Part shown: in pieces, positions 33,139 through 40,977 of the stretch | Position numbering within the stretch: position 1 is the stretch's first letter | Layout: each line of letters starts with the position of its first letter | NCBI GenBank assembly: GCA_016935815.1 | Contig: JAFGQH010000070.1 | Span: 1-45,276, forward strand | Origin: Bacilli bacterium | GTDB taxonomy: Bacteria; Bacillota_I; Bacilli_A; Izemoplasmatales; Hujiaoplasmataceae | Length of the DNA stretch: 45,276 nucleotides | Direction: 5' to 3' | Position numbers and translations under genes: made by a program | Notes under the pieces: generated by a model | Told to the model about the DNA's origin: nothing | Database searches by the model: none | Seen by the model: the letters and a program-made list of their open reading frames with translations, nothing else

Positions 33139-34896
33139 CTATTTTGTCAATTCCAAGAATGTTTCGATGTCTTCTTTGATCAATTCCAAAGAACTGACCC
33201 AGAATTCTTTTTGAGTCACATCGATGCCAACCAAAGCAGCAGCGTCTTCTACCATCATCTTACCTGTCGATTGCAAGAGATTGTAATACTCTGGTACAAA
33301 TGCTTCTTTATCGGTTAGGTATTTCGCATACAATCCTTTGGCGAACAAAAGACCAAATGTGTATGGGAAGTTATAATAACTCAGCCCACCGGAATAATAA
33401 TGTGGTTTGCATACCCACATGTATGGATGCAAGAAATTAGAATCCAGACCATCACCATAGGTATCTTTTTGAGCTTTTAACATTAATTCTTTGAGTTCGT
33501 TCTCATCGAAAACGGTTTGTTTTCTACCTTCGAAGACACTGCGTTCAAAGATAAAGCGTGACATGATATCGACAACAACTTGAGTATAATCTTGAATCGA
33601 TGATTCGAGTAGGAAAATCCTTTCATCATCATTTTTCGCGTCCTTCAAAGCCGCTTTGTTGACGATGGTCTCGCAGAATGTCGATGCGGTTTCCGCTACT
33701 GGCATAGTGTAATTGCTGTTGAGATTGGATTCCTTGAAGATTTGCTCTCCATGAAATGCATGTCCAAGTTCATGAGACATCGTGATCATATCACCGAATG
33801 CTCCGGTGAAATTGGTCATCACACGGCTTTCTTTGATCGCATGGATATTTGCGCAGAAAGCTCCACCGACTTTTCCTTTCCTTGGAGTATAGTCGATCCA
33901 GCCTTCTTCAAATGCTTTCTTCGCCATATCATATAATTCCGGACTAAAAGTGCTGAAGTTCTTTAATACATATGCATTTGCTTCTTCGATTGTGAAGGTT
34001 GTATTTGAAGAACCAACCGGTGCGAACATATCATAGAAAGGCAATCCATTCTTATGACCTAACATGGTCGCTTTTCGTTTTAGATATTGACGGAAGATAT
34101 CCATATAGTCCAAACAAGCGGATTGCATTGCATCCAATGTCTCTTGCTTCATGCGACTGACAGATAACGCTTGTGCCAAGGCAGATTCATAGCCTCTAGC
34201 TTCCGTCAAGATATTGACCTCTCCTTTGATAGAGTTCAAACTGAATGCAATGGATTTTTCAATCTTTTCATAGGCTTTGAGTTCTGCTTCATATGCGTTT
34301 TTTCTTACATTTGGATCCGCATCTGTTGCTAGGTTTCTGACTTCTGACAATGTAATCTCTTTGCCATCGTAATCAACTGCCAAAGTCGATGTCAGCAATG
34401 CCTGTAAACGACTCCAAGCACGAGATCCGTTTTGAGTCAACTTTGAGACTAGACTTTCTGTCTTGTCATCCAATGTATGGCTCGCGTGCTGAATGGTTTC
34501 TTTGATATGAAAATCATGCTCTTTCAAGAAATCATCCGATGCGATATCTTTGTCGATATCTGGATAATCCAATAACCATTTTTGGAATAAGACATCCAAT
34601 TTACGCAGACGAATCAATTGCATCTGAATGGTATTCATATTTTTCGCTGCTTCCGTATTGGTCGATTCCACCGATGCAGTTAATGATGCATAATGCATCA
34701 ATTTATCGACGAGCTCTGTTAAGACGACTTCTGATTGCAAGAATCGGATCAATTTCTCCTTCTTATTATCATAATTTTGAAATGCCGTTTCGGTACTGAT
34801 TGCTTCTTGAACCAAGACATCCAGTTGTTTCAGATCTTCCAAAAAAACAGGATCAGAAAAACCGGAATACAATTTATCCAAGTTCCACTTTCTCAT
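33139..34896 (-). CDS. pepF: Oligoendopeptidase F, M3 family
   Basis: This 585-aa cytoplasmic zinc metallopeptidase cleaves medium-length oligopeptides. The HExxH zinc motif is MSHELGHAFHGEQ near residue 375, with the third ligand Glu in the PVAETASTFCE segment just downstream. The N-terminal helical domain (LRKLDVLFQKWLLDYPDIDK onward) and YSGGLSYYNFPYTFG near residue 520 are also typical. It overlaps the preceding acetyltransferase by four bases, so thiI-acetyltransferase-pepF is one operon. The start ATG follows AGGGAGG. Confidence 0.95.
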   Translation of the reverse strand: MRKWNLDKLYSGFSDPVFLEDLKQLDVLVQEAISTETAFQNYDNKKEKLIRFLQSEVVLTELVDKLMHYASLTASVESTNTEAAKNMNTIQMQLIRLRKLDVLFQKWLLDYPDIDKDIASDDFLKEHDFHIKETIQHASHTLDDKTESLVSKLTQNGSRAWSRLQALLTSTLAVDYDGKEITLSEVRNLATDADPNVRKNAYEAELKAYEKIEKSIAFSLNSIKGEVNILTEARGYESALAQALSVSRMKQETLDAMQSACLDYMDIFRQYLKRKATMLGHKNGLPFYDMFAPVGSSNTTFTIEEANAYVLKNFSTFSPELYDMAKKAFEEGWIDYTPRKGKVGGAFCANIHAIKESRVMTNFTGAFGDMITMSHELGHAFHGEQIFKESNLNSNYTMPVAETASTFCETIVNKAALKDAKNDDERIFLLESSIQDYTQVVVDIMSRFIFERSVFEGRKQTVFDENELKELMLKAQKDTYGDGLDSNFLHPYMWVCKPHYYSGGLSYYNFPYTFGLLFAKGLYAKYLTDKEAFVPEYYNLLQSTGKMMVEDAAALVGIDVTQKEFWVSSLELIKEDIETFLELTK

Positions 34897-35435
34897 TTTA
34901 ATTCCTCCCTTAACTTCAAATATTCTTCTTTTTTCAATTGATATGCCAATGATTCTTTCTTGCCAAAACTCACTGTTTGATAGACGGTTTCACCGACATA
35001 TGTAAAATAGCATTTTTCGATGACTCTTCTTGATTTCTTATTTTCCTTGAAATGATAAACATGAATCAAATCGATGTCCAATTCCAAGAAGGCGTGTTCT
35101 AACACGCGTCTTACTGCTTCTGTCATCAAACCCCTTCCCTCATAGGGAGTTGATAACACGTATCCGATTTCGGTCTGCATGTTGCCAAACTCATCCGGTT
35201 TTTGATGGAGTCCAACCGATCCGATGACTTTGTTATCAAAGCGATCAACTAGAGCAAGGACATCGCCTTTCTTGATAAATCCTTCGATGATTGTTTTGGA
35301 CTCTTCTTTGTTCTTGTGAACGGACCACCCGGCATTCGGACCAACCGTCTCTAAACTGCAATACTCGAAGAAGTCGTCAAGATCGCTTAATTTGAACGGT
35401 CGGAGAATCAACCGCTCTGTTTCCAATGTTTTCAT
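34893..35435 (-). CDS. RimJ/RimL-type GNAT acetyltransferase
   Basis: This 180-aa protein begins with the classic ETERLILRPFKLSDLDDFFEY of the RimJ/RimL group. It has a central IGSVGLHQKPDEFGNMQTEIGYVLSTPYEGRG acetyl-CoA-binding region, then HVYHFKENKKSRRVIEKCYF. Members acetylate protein N-termini or small amines; the target is unknown. It overlaps thiI and pepF by four bases each, indicating tight translational coupling. Confidence 0.9.
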   Translation of the reverse strand: MKTLETERLILRPFKLSDLDDFFEYCSLETVGPNAGWSVHKNKEESKTIIEGFIKKGDVLALVDRFDNKVIGSVGLHQKPDEFGNMQTEIGYVLSTPYEGRGLMTEAVRRVLEHAFLELDIDLIHVYHFKENKKSRRVIEKCYFTYVGETVYQTVSFGKKESLAYQLKKEEYLKLREELK

Positions 35436-36658
35436 GTAAAACTCTCTTTCACCGTCAATCCTTTCGATTGAATATCAAGGTGTTCATGTGCGTCCAAAAC
35501 CACAGAGATAGTCGCATTGACGGCGGCTTCGATTAAAGGATCATAATCAAATGCCGATTCGAACGCTTTTGCCTTTTTGGCAGTCGGTTTGATAATTGGA
35601 TTTCTCGGTACATAAATCGTACAGCAATCCGAAAATGGTCGATTTGATATCGCGAATGTTTGGATTGTCTGTGCAACATTGATGATTTCGTTTTTGTCCC
35701 AAGTCGCAAGTGGCCTTATCACCAATTGATTGGTTACGTCTTGGATCGTGGTCATGCTTTCAATGGTCTGCGATGCGACTTGTCCAATCGAATCTCCTGA
35801 GACAAGTACCAGACACTGCTGTTTTTGGGCGATCATAGATGCAATACGATACATCATTCGGCGCATGATCGTGATAATGTAGGAATCCGGTGTATAAAAC
35901 ATAATCTTCTCATGGATTTCCTGGAATGGCACCAGATGAAGTTTGATTTTGCTTTCAGGCGCATATTTCGCTAAAACTTCGGTCAAATCAATGACTTTTT
36001 GAGCGGATTCAATCGAAGTCATAGGTGTGGATTCATAATGGATACATTCGATTTCGAGACCTTTTCTCATTGCCATATAAGCAGCGACTGGTGAATCGAT
36101 TCCTCCCGATAATAACACCATTCCTTTTCCCGCGATGGAGACTGGAAATCCTCCCATTCCCGGAATCCGATTGACATACATGTAAACGGCGTCTTTACGG
36201 ATTTCCACATAAAGCGTGAGTTCTGGATTATGAACATCGACTTTGAGATTCTGCAAATTGCTTAAAACAATTCCACTGATTTTCTTGGTGATTTCCAAGG
36301 AAGTCATCGGAATTCGTTTGTCAGCACGTTTGGTATCGACTTTGAAAGTCGTTGGCAAACCGTTGCTTTCAATGCGAATCAATTCAATTGCTTTCGGTCC
36401 GATCTGGTCATAATCATACACCGTTTTTACGACCTTGGAGTAAGAAGAAAGACCGGATACCGTACCCAAAATCTTTATGACATCGGTGGCATCCACGTCA
36501 TTTAACCTGATATAGATGAGATCGTGTTGGAATTCCAAGGTGACCGGAAGATGAGACACTTTGCGTCTTAGCTGTCGGTTCAAGACCTCACGGAAGGTCT
36601 TCTGATTCTTACCTTTTAGAACCAAATCTCCATAACGAATCATGATAGTATCATACAT
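35432..36658 (-). CDS. thiI: tRNA 4-thiouridine sulfurtransferase ThiI
   Basis: This enzyme makes s4U8 in tRNA and can feed sulfur to thiamine synthesis. Domains are an N-terminal ferredoxin-like region, THUMP (about 60-165), and a PP-loop adenylation domain with LLSGGIDSPVAAYMAMRKG near residue 180. RPFSDCCTIYVPRNP near residue 340 contains conserved cysteines. The C-terminal rhodanese domain of E. coli ThiI is absent, as in Bacillus, so sulfur must come from a separate cysteine desulfurase. The ORF track is five codons too long; ATG 36658 follows GCGAGG and gives 408 aa. Confidence 0.95.
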   Translation of the reverse strand: MYDTIMIRYGDLVLKGKNQKTFREVLNRQLRRKVSHLPVTLEFQHDLIYIRLNDVDATDVIKILGTVSGLSSYSKVVKTVYDYDQIGPKAIELIRIESNGLPTTFKVDTKRADKRIPMTSLEITKKISGIVLSNLQNLKVDVHNPELTLYVEIRKDAVYMYVNRIPGMGGFPVSIAGKGMVLLSGGIDSPVAAYMAMRKGLEIECIHYESTPMTSIESAQKVIDLTEVLAKYAPESKIKLHLVPFQEIHEKIMFYTPDSYIITIMRRMMYRIASMIAQKQQCLVLVSGDSIGQVASQTIESMTTIQDVTNQLVIRPLATWDKNEIINVAQTIQTFAISNRPFSDCCTIYVPRNPIIKPTAKKAKAFESAFDYDPLIEAAVNATISVVLDAHEHLDIQSKGLTVKESFT

Positions 36659-36682
36659 AAATATACCTCGCAATACGTATTT

Positions 36683-36691
36683 ATTGTAACA
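36683..36691 (-). promoter_or_regulatory. Possible extended -10 promoter for thiI
   Basis: TGTTACAAT on the minus strand (TACAAT at 36683-36688), with no clear -35 box. It lies in the short divergent region shared with msrC. Confidence 0.45.
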
Positions 36692-36697
36692 TATTTG

Positions 36698-36726
36698 TTG
36701 AGATATTATAAAAGATAATTTATAAT
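36698..36726 (+). promoter_or_regulatory. Promoter of msrC
   Basis: TTGAGA (36698-36703), a 17-base spacer and a perfect TATAAT (36721-36726). The ribosome site AAAGGAG follows at 36738-36744. Confidence 0.75.
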
Positions 36727-36752
36727 ATTACTATCGTAAAGGAGTGCATGAA

Positions 36753-37202
36753 ATGGAAAACTATAAAAGCTTTGTGGAAAATGCAAAATACTATTTGGAT
36801 AAGGATCTGCATTTCATTACCAACCTGGCAAATATCTCGGCTTACATTTACCAAGAAATCGAACAATTGAATTGGGTCGGATTCTACCTTTACGATTCCT
36901 TGGAATTGTATTTAGGTCCGTTCCAAGGAAAACCTGCTTGTACATCCATCGCCATGGGAAGAGGTGTCTGTGGAACTGCCGCTACAAAACTTGAAACCAT
37001 TGTTGTAGATGATGTTCATGCGTTCAAAGATCACATCACCTGTGACAGTGAATCCAAGTCGGAAATCGTGATTCCGATCGTTACCAGATTCGGGAATCTG
37101 TTCGGTGTTTTGGATGTCGACAGTCCGATTCTGAATCGCTTCGATAATGACCTGAAAGTAGCGCTCGAAGAGATCGTGAATCTAATGGTTGACATTCTAT
37201 AA
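36753..37202 (+). CDS. msrC: Free methionine-(R)-sulfoxide reductase (GAF domain)
   Basis: This 149-aa GAF-domain protein reduces free methionine-R-sulfoxide. The signature cysteines are in GPFQGKPACTSIAMGRGVCG and in HITCDSESKSEIVIPI, matching the fRMsr type rather than a sensory GAF. WVGFYLY near residue 45 is also typical. The ORF track starts at an upstream GTG inside the Shine-Dalgarno; ATG 36753 has AAAGGAG at eight bases. The -35 box of the downstream rpsD promoter lies within the last codons of this gene. Confidence 0.92.
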   Translation: MENYKSFVENAKYYLDKDLHFITNLANISAYIYQEIEQLNWVGFYLYDSLELYLGPFQGKPACTSIAMGRGVCGTAATKLETIVVDDVHAFKDHITCDSESKSEIVIPIVTRFGNLFGVLDVDSPILNRFDNDLKVALEEIVNLMVDIL

Positions 37203-37217
37203 TTATTATTATATAAT
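37189..37217 (+). promoter_or_regulatory. Strong promoter of rpsD
   Basis: A consensus TTGACA (37189-37194), a 17-base spacer and a perfect TATAAT (37212-37217). This is the best sigma-A-like promoter in the window; its -35 box lies inside the msrC coding end. Confidence 0.92.
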
Positions 37218-37223
37218 ACGTTG

Positions 37224-37398
37224 TGCGCATGTAATAAAAAGCAGTTGTTTGATGATAATGTAATACGCGATTATTCCTATTTTGTAAGGTTTGGAAGTAC
37301 TGTTAACTGCTTAACAAGAACCCATCAAAATAATCACTCTACGTTATGATGAAACTCCTCTATTACTGACGTAATACAATTAAAAGGAGGAAAATACA
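37224..37398 (+). promoter_or_regulatory. Long structured leader of rpsD, candidate S4 autoregulatory site
   Basis: From the predicted start site there are about 175 untranslated bases before the rpsD Shine-Dalgarno (AAAAGGAGG). An 8-bp inverted repeat AAGCAGTT (near 37239) / AACTGCTT (near 37307) encloses about 60 bases, and an ACGTTA/TGACGT pairing lies closer to the start codon. In Firmicutes, r-protein S4 represses its own mRNA through a leader structure. Here the role is inferred from position and folding potential. No terminator-like T run is seen, so control would be translational. Confidence 0.55.
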
Positions 37399-37998
37399 AT
37401 GTCAAGATTTACTGGTTCGAATTGGAAGGTTTCCAGACGTTTGGGATACAGCGTATCCGAAACAGGAAAAGAATTGAACAAACGCCCTTACGTTCCTGGT
37501 CAACATGGTCAAAAACGTAGAAAACTATCTGAATACGGATTACAGCTTCAAGAGAAGCAAAGAGTTCGTTTCACTTACGGTGTCAATGAAAAACAGTTCC
37601 GCAAAACCTTCAATGAAGCAAAGAAAATGCCTGGTAAACAAGGTTCAAACTTCTTGTTCCTATTGGAATCAAGATTGGATAACTTAGTATACAGAGCTGG
37701 ATTTGCTAGAACGAGACAACAAGCAAGACAATTGGTCAACCATGGTCACATCCTATTGGATGGAAAGAAAGCAAGCATTCCTTCCATCAGAGTGAAACCG
37801 GGACAGGTGATTTCCATCAAAGAGAGCTCCAAAGACCTCGTAGTCATCAAAGATGCATTGGAAGCTGTTATCAGCCGCCAAGAATATGTATTGTTCGATG
37901 ATGAAAAAGTGACGGCTACATACACAAGATTGCCAGAACGTAACGAAATCTTACCTGAGATCAAAGAAAACTTGATCGTCGAGTTGTACAACAAATAA
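37399..37998 (+). CDS. rpsD: 30S ribosomal protein S4
   Basis: This 199-aa primary 16S rRNA-binding protein nucleates 30S assembly. The sequence starts [20 protein letters not shown], with [20 protein letters not shown] and the S4 RNA-binding domain [20 protein letters not shown] plus [13 protein letters not shown]. This is the Cys-free (C-minus) Bacillus-type N-terminus. It is monocistronic, with a strong promoter, a long leader and a terminator. Confidence 0.98.
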   Translation: MSRFTGSNWKVSRRLGYSVSETGKELNKRPYVPGQHGQKRRKLSEYGLQLQEKQRVRFTYGVNEKQFRKTFNEAKKMPGKQGSNFLFLLESRLDNLVYRAGFARTRQQARQLVNHGHILLDGKKASIPSIRVKPGQVISIKESSKDLVVIKDALEAVISRQEYVLFDDEKVTATYTRLPERNEILPEIKENLIVELYNK

Positions 37999-38011
37999 AA
38001 ACAATAAAAAT

Positions 38012-38041
38012 AGACTGTTCCATTCGGATACAGTCTTTTTT
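38012..38041 (+). terminator. Terminator of rpsD
   Basis: AGACTGT and ACAGTCT form a 7-bp stem with an 11-base loop, followed by eight or more T residues. Confidence 0.9.
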
Positions 38042-38051
38042 TTGCATAAAA

Positions 38052-38072
38052 AAAGCCACTGGAAGTGGCTTT
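38052..38072 (-). terminator. Terminator of the HPr-like/tpiA operon
   Basis: AAAGCCACT and AGTGGCTTT form a perfect stem around a short loop, with a T run on the minus strand. It lies eight bases past the tpiA stop, convergent with the rpsD terminator. Confidence 0.88.
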
Positions 38073-38079
38073 CTCAATC

Positions 38080-38838
38080 TTATTTCTTGGTTGCGGCGTT
38101 GGCCATGGCAATGAATTTGTCTGGATCCAAAGACGCTCCACCGATCAATGCTCCGTCGATATGTTCCTTTGCGAGCAATTCATCAATGTTTTCTGGTTTT
38201 ACAGAACCACCGTATTGAATACGAATGCCGTCTGCGACAATCGAACCATAGAGTTCGCGTACCAACTCACGGATGTATCCACAGGATTCATTCGCTTGTT
38301 CGGATGTAGCGGTCTTTCCGGTTCCGATAGCCCAAATCGGTTCGTATGCGATGACGATCTGTTCCATTTCGATGGCACTGATACCCTCGAATGCACCTTT
38401 GATTTGCGTGGTCAAAACTTGATTTGTCAAGTTGTTTTCGCGTTCTTCCAAATGCTCTCCGACACATACGATCGGTCTTAGGTCATTGCGAAGTGCCGCT
38501 TTGATTTTCTTGTTCACCATTTCATCGGTTTCATTGAAGTAATTTCTTCTCTCGCTGTGTCCAATGATGACATATTCCACATTGTACGAGTTCAAAAGTG
38601 ATCCGGATACTTCTCCTGTGAACGCTCCTTCATCCTCGTAATAGAGGTTCTGAGCTCCGATTCTCAGGTTTTCTCCTTGACGTTTGATCAAACATCTCAT
38701 CATCGGTGCTTGGGCACAGATGACTGTGTCCACCTCTTTGATGGATGGCATCGCTTCTGATACCTTGTAGATAAAGGCGATCGCTTCATCTCTCGTCTTA
38801 AACATTTTCCAATTTCCAGCGATAATTGGTTTTCTCAT
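38080..38838 (-). CDS. tpiA: Triosephosphate isomerase
   Basis: This 252-aa glycolytic enzyme interconverts dihydroxyacetone phosphate and glyceraldehyde 3-phosphate. Motifs are RKPIIAGNWKMFKTRDEA (catalytic Lys), IIGHSERRNYFNETDE (catalytic His), AYEPIWAIGTGKTAT (catalytic Glu) and IQYGGSVKPEN/GGASLDPDKF (phosphate loop). The ORF track uses an upstream TTG; ATG 38838 follows AGGATAGGAT. It is 11 bases downstream of the HPr-like gene, so they are co-transcribed. Confidence 0.98.
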   Translation of the reverse strand: MRKPIIAGNWKMFKTRDEAIAFIYKVSEAMPSIKEVDTVICAQAPMMRCLIKRQGENLRIGAQNLYYEDEGAFTGEVSGSLLNSYNVEYVIIGHSERRNYFNETDEMVNKKIKAALRNDLRPIVCVGEHLEERENNLTNQVLTTQIKGAFEGISAIEMEQIVIAYEPIWAIGTGKTATSEQANESCGYIRELVRELYGSIVADGIRIQYGGSVKPENIDELLAKEHIDGALIGGASLDPDKFIAMANAATKK

Positions 38839-38849
38839 TATAATCAATC

Positions 38850-39095
38850 CTATCCTAATATTTTCTCTATTTCCTGAATTGCGATATCTGCGTCTTCGCC
38901 TTCCGCAATCACTCTGACATTTTGTCCGTGCGGTACGGCTAAACTCATAAGTCCCAAAATCGATTTTGCATCGATATTCACATTGCCATATTCCAAGCGA
39001 ACATCCACATCGTAACGATTGGATACTTGAACAAGCTTGTTTGCTAGTAAAGCGTGCAGTCCTTCAGTACTCTTGATGGTTATTGTTTGTTCCAT
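38850..39095 (-). CDS. HPr-family protein with altered active-site box
   Basis: This 81-aa HPr-fold protein retains His in the position of His15 (GLHALLANKLV), but the usual HARPA box is HALLA, so Arg17 and Pro18 are replaced by Leu. The regulatory Ser46 region is intact (AKSILGLMSLAVPHG). In PTS HPr, Arg17 is important for phosphoryl transfer from enzyme I. In Bacillus Crh, the His itself is lost but Ser46 is kept. This protein therefore looks more like a Ser-phosphorylated regulator than a sugar-transport carrier (inference). It sits between pgk and tpiA and has its own promoter. An ordinary HPr may exist elsewhere in the genome. Confidence 0.85.
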   Translation of the reverse strand: MEQTITIKSTEGLHALLANKLVQVSNRYDVDVRLEYGNVNIDAKSILGLMSLAVPHGQNVRVIAEGEDADIAIQEIEKILG

Positions 39096-39126
39096 TTTTT
39101 CTCCTGTTCAATGATCCAGCTTAACT

Positions 39127-39155
39127 ATTCTATCTGTTTTTCAATAAAAATGCAA
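39127..39155 (-). promoter_or_regulatory. Promoter of the HPr-like/tpiA pair
   Basis: TTGCAT (39150-39155), a 17-base spacer and TAGAAT (39127-39132) on the minus strand. It lies in the 68-base gap after pgk, where no terminator is visible. Confidence 0.65.
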
Positions 39156-39163
39156 GTGGATTG

Positions 39164-40384
39164 TTAGTGATCGCAGTTGCCATCTGCGCAATTGTGAGCG
39201 TCTGCCAGAGCGTCGATACCTGGTAGTGGCTTTCCTTCTAGGAATTGAAGCGAAGCTCCTCCACCTGTGGAAATGTGAGTAAATTTGTCAGCGTATCCCA
39301 TTTGGATTGCTGCTGCAGCGGAGTCGCCTCCACCAATGATAGTGCGTGCATCCTTGAGATTTGCCAAGGCTTCACAAACTTCCTTGGTTCCCACTGCGAA
39401 TTTCTCAAATTCAAAGACACCCATTGGTCCATTCCAGACTACTGTTTTCGCGCCTTTCAATTCTTTCTTGAACAGTTTGATCGTTTTCGGTCCGATATCC
39501 AGACCCATCTCATTGTCTTTCAAATTTTTGTACGTTGTAATATGGCTTTCAGCTTCCGCTGAGAATTCCGTTGTCACGACGACATCGATTGGTAATACGA
39601 TCTTGCCATTGGCTTTGTCTAATAAGGACAATGCCAAATCCAATTTATCATCTTCACAAATCGAGGTTCCGATATTGTTCCCCAATGCTTTCATGAAGGT
39701 ATATGCCATACCCCCACCGATCAGAATCTTATCTGTTTTTGTCAATAGATTTTCGATGACTCCGATTTTATCTGATACTTTGGCTCCACCAAGAATCGCA
39801 ATGAACGGACGTTCTGGATGATCGACAGTATCCCCGATATATTTTAATTCCTTTTCCACCAAATATCCAGCTGCCGAATCTAAGATAGACGCAATTCCAA
39901 CGTTGGATGCATGAGCTCTATGAGCCGTTCCAAACGCATCATTGACAAACAAATCGCCAAGGCTTGCCCAGTATTTTCCAAGCTCTGGATCGTTCTTCGA
40001 TTCTTTTTTGCCGTCCAAATCTTCGAATCTTGTATTTTCAAACATCAAGACGTCTCCATCGTTCAGTTTGGCAATGGCTGCTTCTAATTCCGGTCCTCTT
40101 GTAAATGGAATAAAGGTTACTTCTTTTTCCAGTAATTCTGATAATCTCTCTGATACCACTCTTAGAGATTTCTTCTTTAGGTCTTCTTCTGTTTTCACTT
40201 TCCCCAAGTGACTGAAGAGAATGACTTTCGCTCCCTCTTCGATTAGATAGTTGATTGTTGGTAAAGCTTGCACGATACGATTGTCATCGGTAATGGCACC
40301 GTCAATAATAGGTACGTTAAAATCAACACGTACCAACACCTTCTTACCGCTGACTTGCAAATCTTCCAGTGTTTTCTTTTTCAT
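39164..40384 (-). CDS. pgk: Phosphoglycerate kinase
   Basis: This 406-aa glycolytic enzyme transfers phosphate from 1,3-bisphosphoglycerate to ADP. Family features are [11 protein letters not shown] at the N-terminus, the HLGKVK region, [15 protein letters not shown] near residue 148, [14 protein letters not shown] near 195, and the C-terminal nucleotide loops [15 protein letters not shown] and GGGDSAAA. The normal LPGIDAL ending is followed by an extra Cys/His-containing tail, [10 protein letters not shown]. The ATG is preceded by TAGGAGG. Confidence 0.98.
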   Translation of the reverse strand: MKKKTLEDLQVSGKKVLVRVDFNVPIIDGAITDDNRIVQALPTINYLIEEGAKVILFSHLGKVKTEEDLKKKSLRVVSERLSELLEKEVTFIPFTRGPELEAAIAKLNDGDVLMFENTRFEDLDGKKESKNDPELGKYWASLGDLFVNDAFGTAHRAHASNVGIASILDSAAGYLVEKELKYIGDTVDHPERPFIAILGGAKVSDKIGVIENLLTKTDKILIGGGMAYTFMKALGNNIGTSICEDDKLDLALSLLDKANGKIVLPIDVVVTTEFSAEAESHITTYKNLKDNEMGLDIGPKTIKLFKKELKGAKTVVWNGPMGVFEFEKFAVGTKEVCEALANLKDARTIIGGGDSAAAAIQMGYADKFTHISTGGGASLQFLEGKPLPGIDALADAHNCADGNCDH

Positions 40385-40415
40385 AAGATATCCTCCTAAT
40401 TATTTCAACACAATA

Positions 40416-40444
40416 ATTATACTCGAAAAGATGGTTTTTTTCCA
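40416..40444 (-). promoter_or_regulatory. Promoter of pgk
   Basis: TGGAAA (40439-40444), a 17-base spacer and a perfect TATAAT (40416-40421) on the minus strand. Confidence 0.65.
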
Positions 40445-40451
40445 TTAAAAT

Positions 40452-40470
40452 CATCGGATTTTACCCGATG
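40452..40470 (-). terminator. Terminator of the ComK-like gene
   Basis: CATCGG and CCGATG form a 6-bp stem with a seven-base loop, followed on the minus strand by ATTTTAATGG. The T run is short, so this is a moderate terminator. Confidence 0.65.
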
Positions 40471-40480
40471 AAAACATTTT

Positions 40481-40882
40481 CTAACCTTTCAAAAATTGAA
40501 GGATTTCTTGACAACGCCCTATTTGTCGCAAAAACGTGTGTTTCTGAGAAATTAGTAAGGTGTGTTTGGTATGAAATGTAATTCGTATCTGATTGGTTTT
40601 GACTTCATACGAAGAGATCGCATGGTAATTGATATAGAAGGTTCCTTGCATTCTGTAACTGCGAACACACATCAACAAAGTAGTGTTATCGACATACAAA
40701 GGAACTTTGGAAGGGTAACCAAAGATTCGTTTTGTCGTTTGTTCTCTAGACTGTAAAGAGGTCAATTGGTTTTGAAAGCGAAGATTCAAGAATTTTTGAA
40801 ACGTGGTATCTTCGTTTTGGACCAAATGGTCCCTGTAGATATCCAAAGTATTATCGTTTTGCTTTATAATATAGTCAATCAT
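40481..40882 (-). CDS. Short ComK-like protein
   Basis: This 133-aa basic protein resembles the central part of the B. subtilis competence regulator ComK. The KVPLYVDNTTLLMCV segment parallels ComK's K-P-P-I-x-V-D region. Its FYINYHAISSYE parallels the WISHVHVKEF-type strand, and IRITFHTKHTLLI plus HTFLRQIGRCQEI parallels the VTFSNGKTMEL and following helix. It is shorter than Bacillus ComK (about 190 aa) at both ends. ComK family members are DNA-binding transcription activators. A Shine-Dalgarno is weak (GGTGAT close to the ATG), and a TGGTATATT promoter element lies about 28 bases upstream. The assignment is by eye and should be treated as probable, not proven. Confidence 0.6.
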   Translation of the reverse strand: MIDYIIKQNDNTLDIYRDHLVQNEDTTFQKFLNLRFQNQLTSLQSREQTTKRIFGYPSKVPLYVDNTTLLMCVRSYRMQGTFYINYHAISSYEVKTNQIRITFHTKHTLLISQKHTFLRQIGRCQEILQFLKG

Positions 40883-40934
40883 CGTATCACCAGTAACAAT
40901 ATACCACCGAAGGCTTGACTTTCCTAATGAAAAA

Positions 40935-40955
40935 AACCACCGAAATCGGTGGTTT
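40935..40955 (-). terminator. Terminator of the MsmK-type ATPase gene
   Basis: ACCACCG and CGGTGGT form a 7-bp GC-rich stem with a four-base loop, flanked by A and T runs on both sides. On the minus strand it follows the ATPase gene and precedes the ComK-like promoter. Confidence 0.9.
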
Positions 40956-40977
40956 TTGTTATTGGATTTAACAATAT

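Noticed and set aside
38065-38481. 138-aa plus-strand ORF antisense to tpiA
   Set aside because: Lies inside tpiA with no Shine-Dalgarno; the tpiA catalytic motifs confirm the minus strand as coding.
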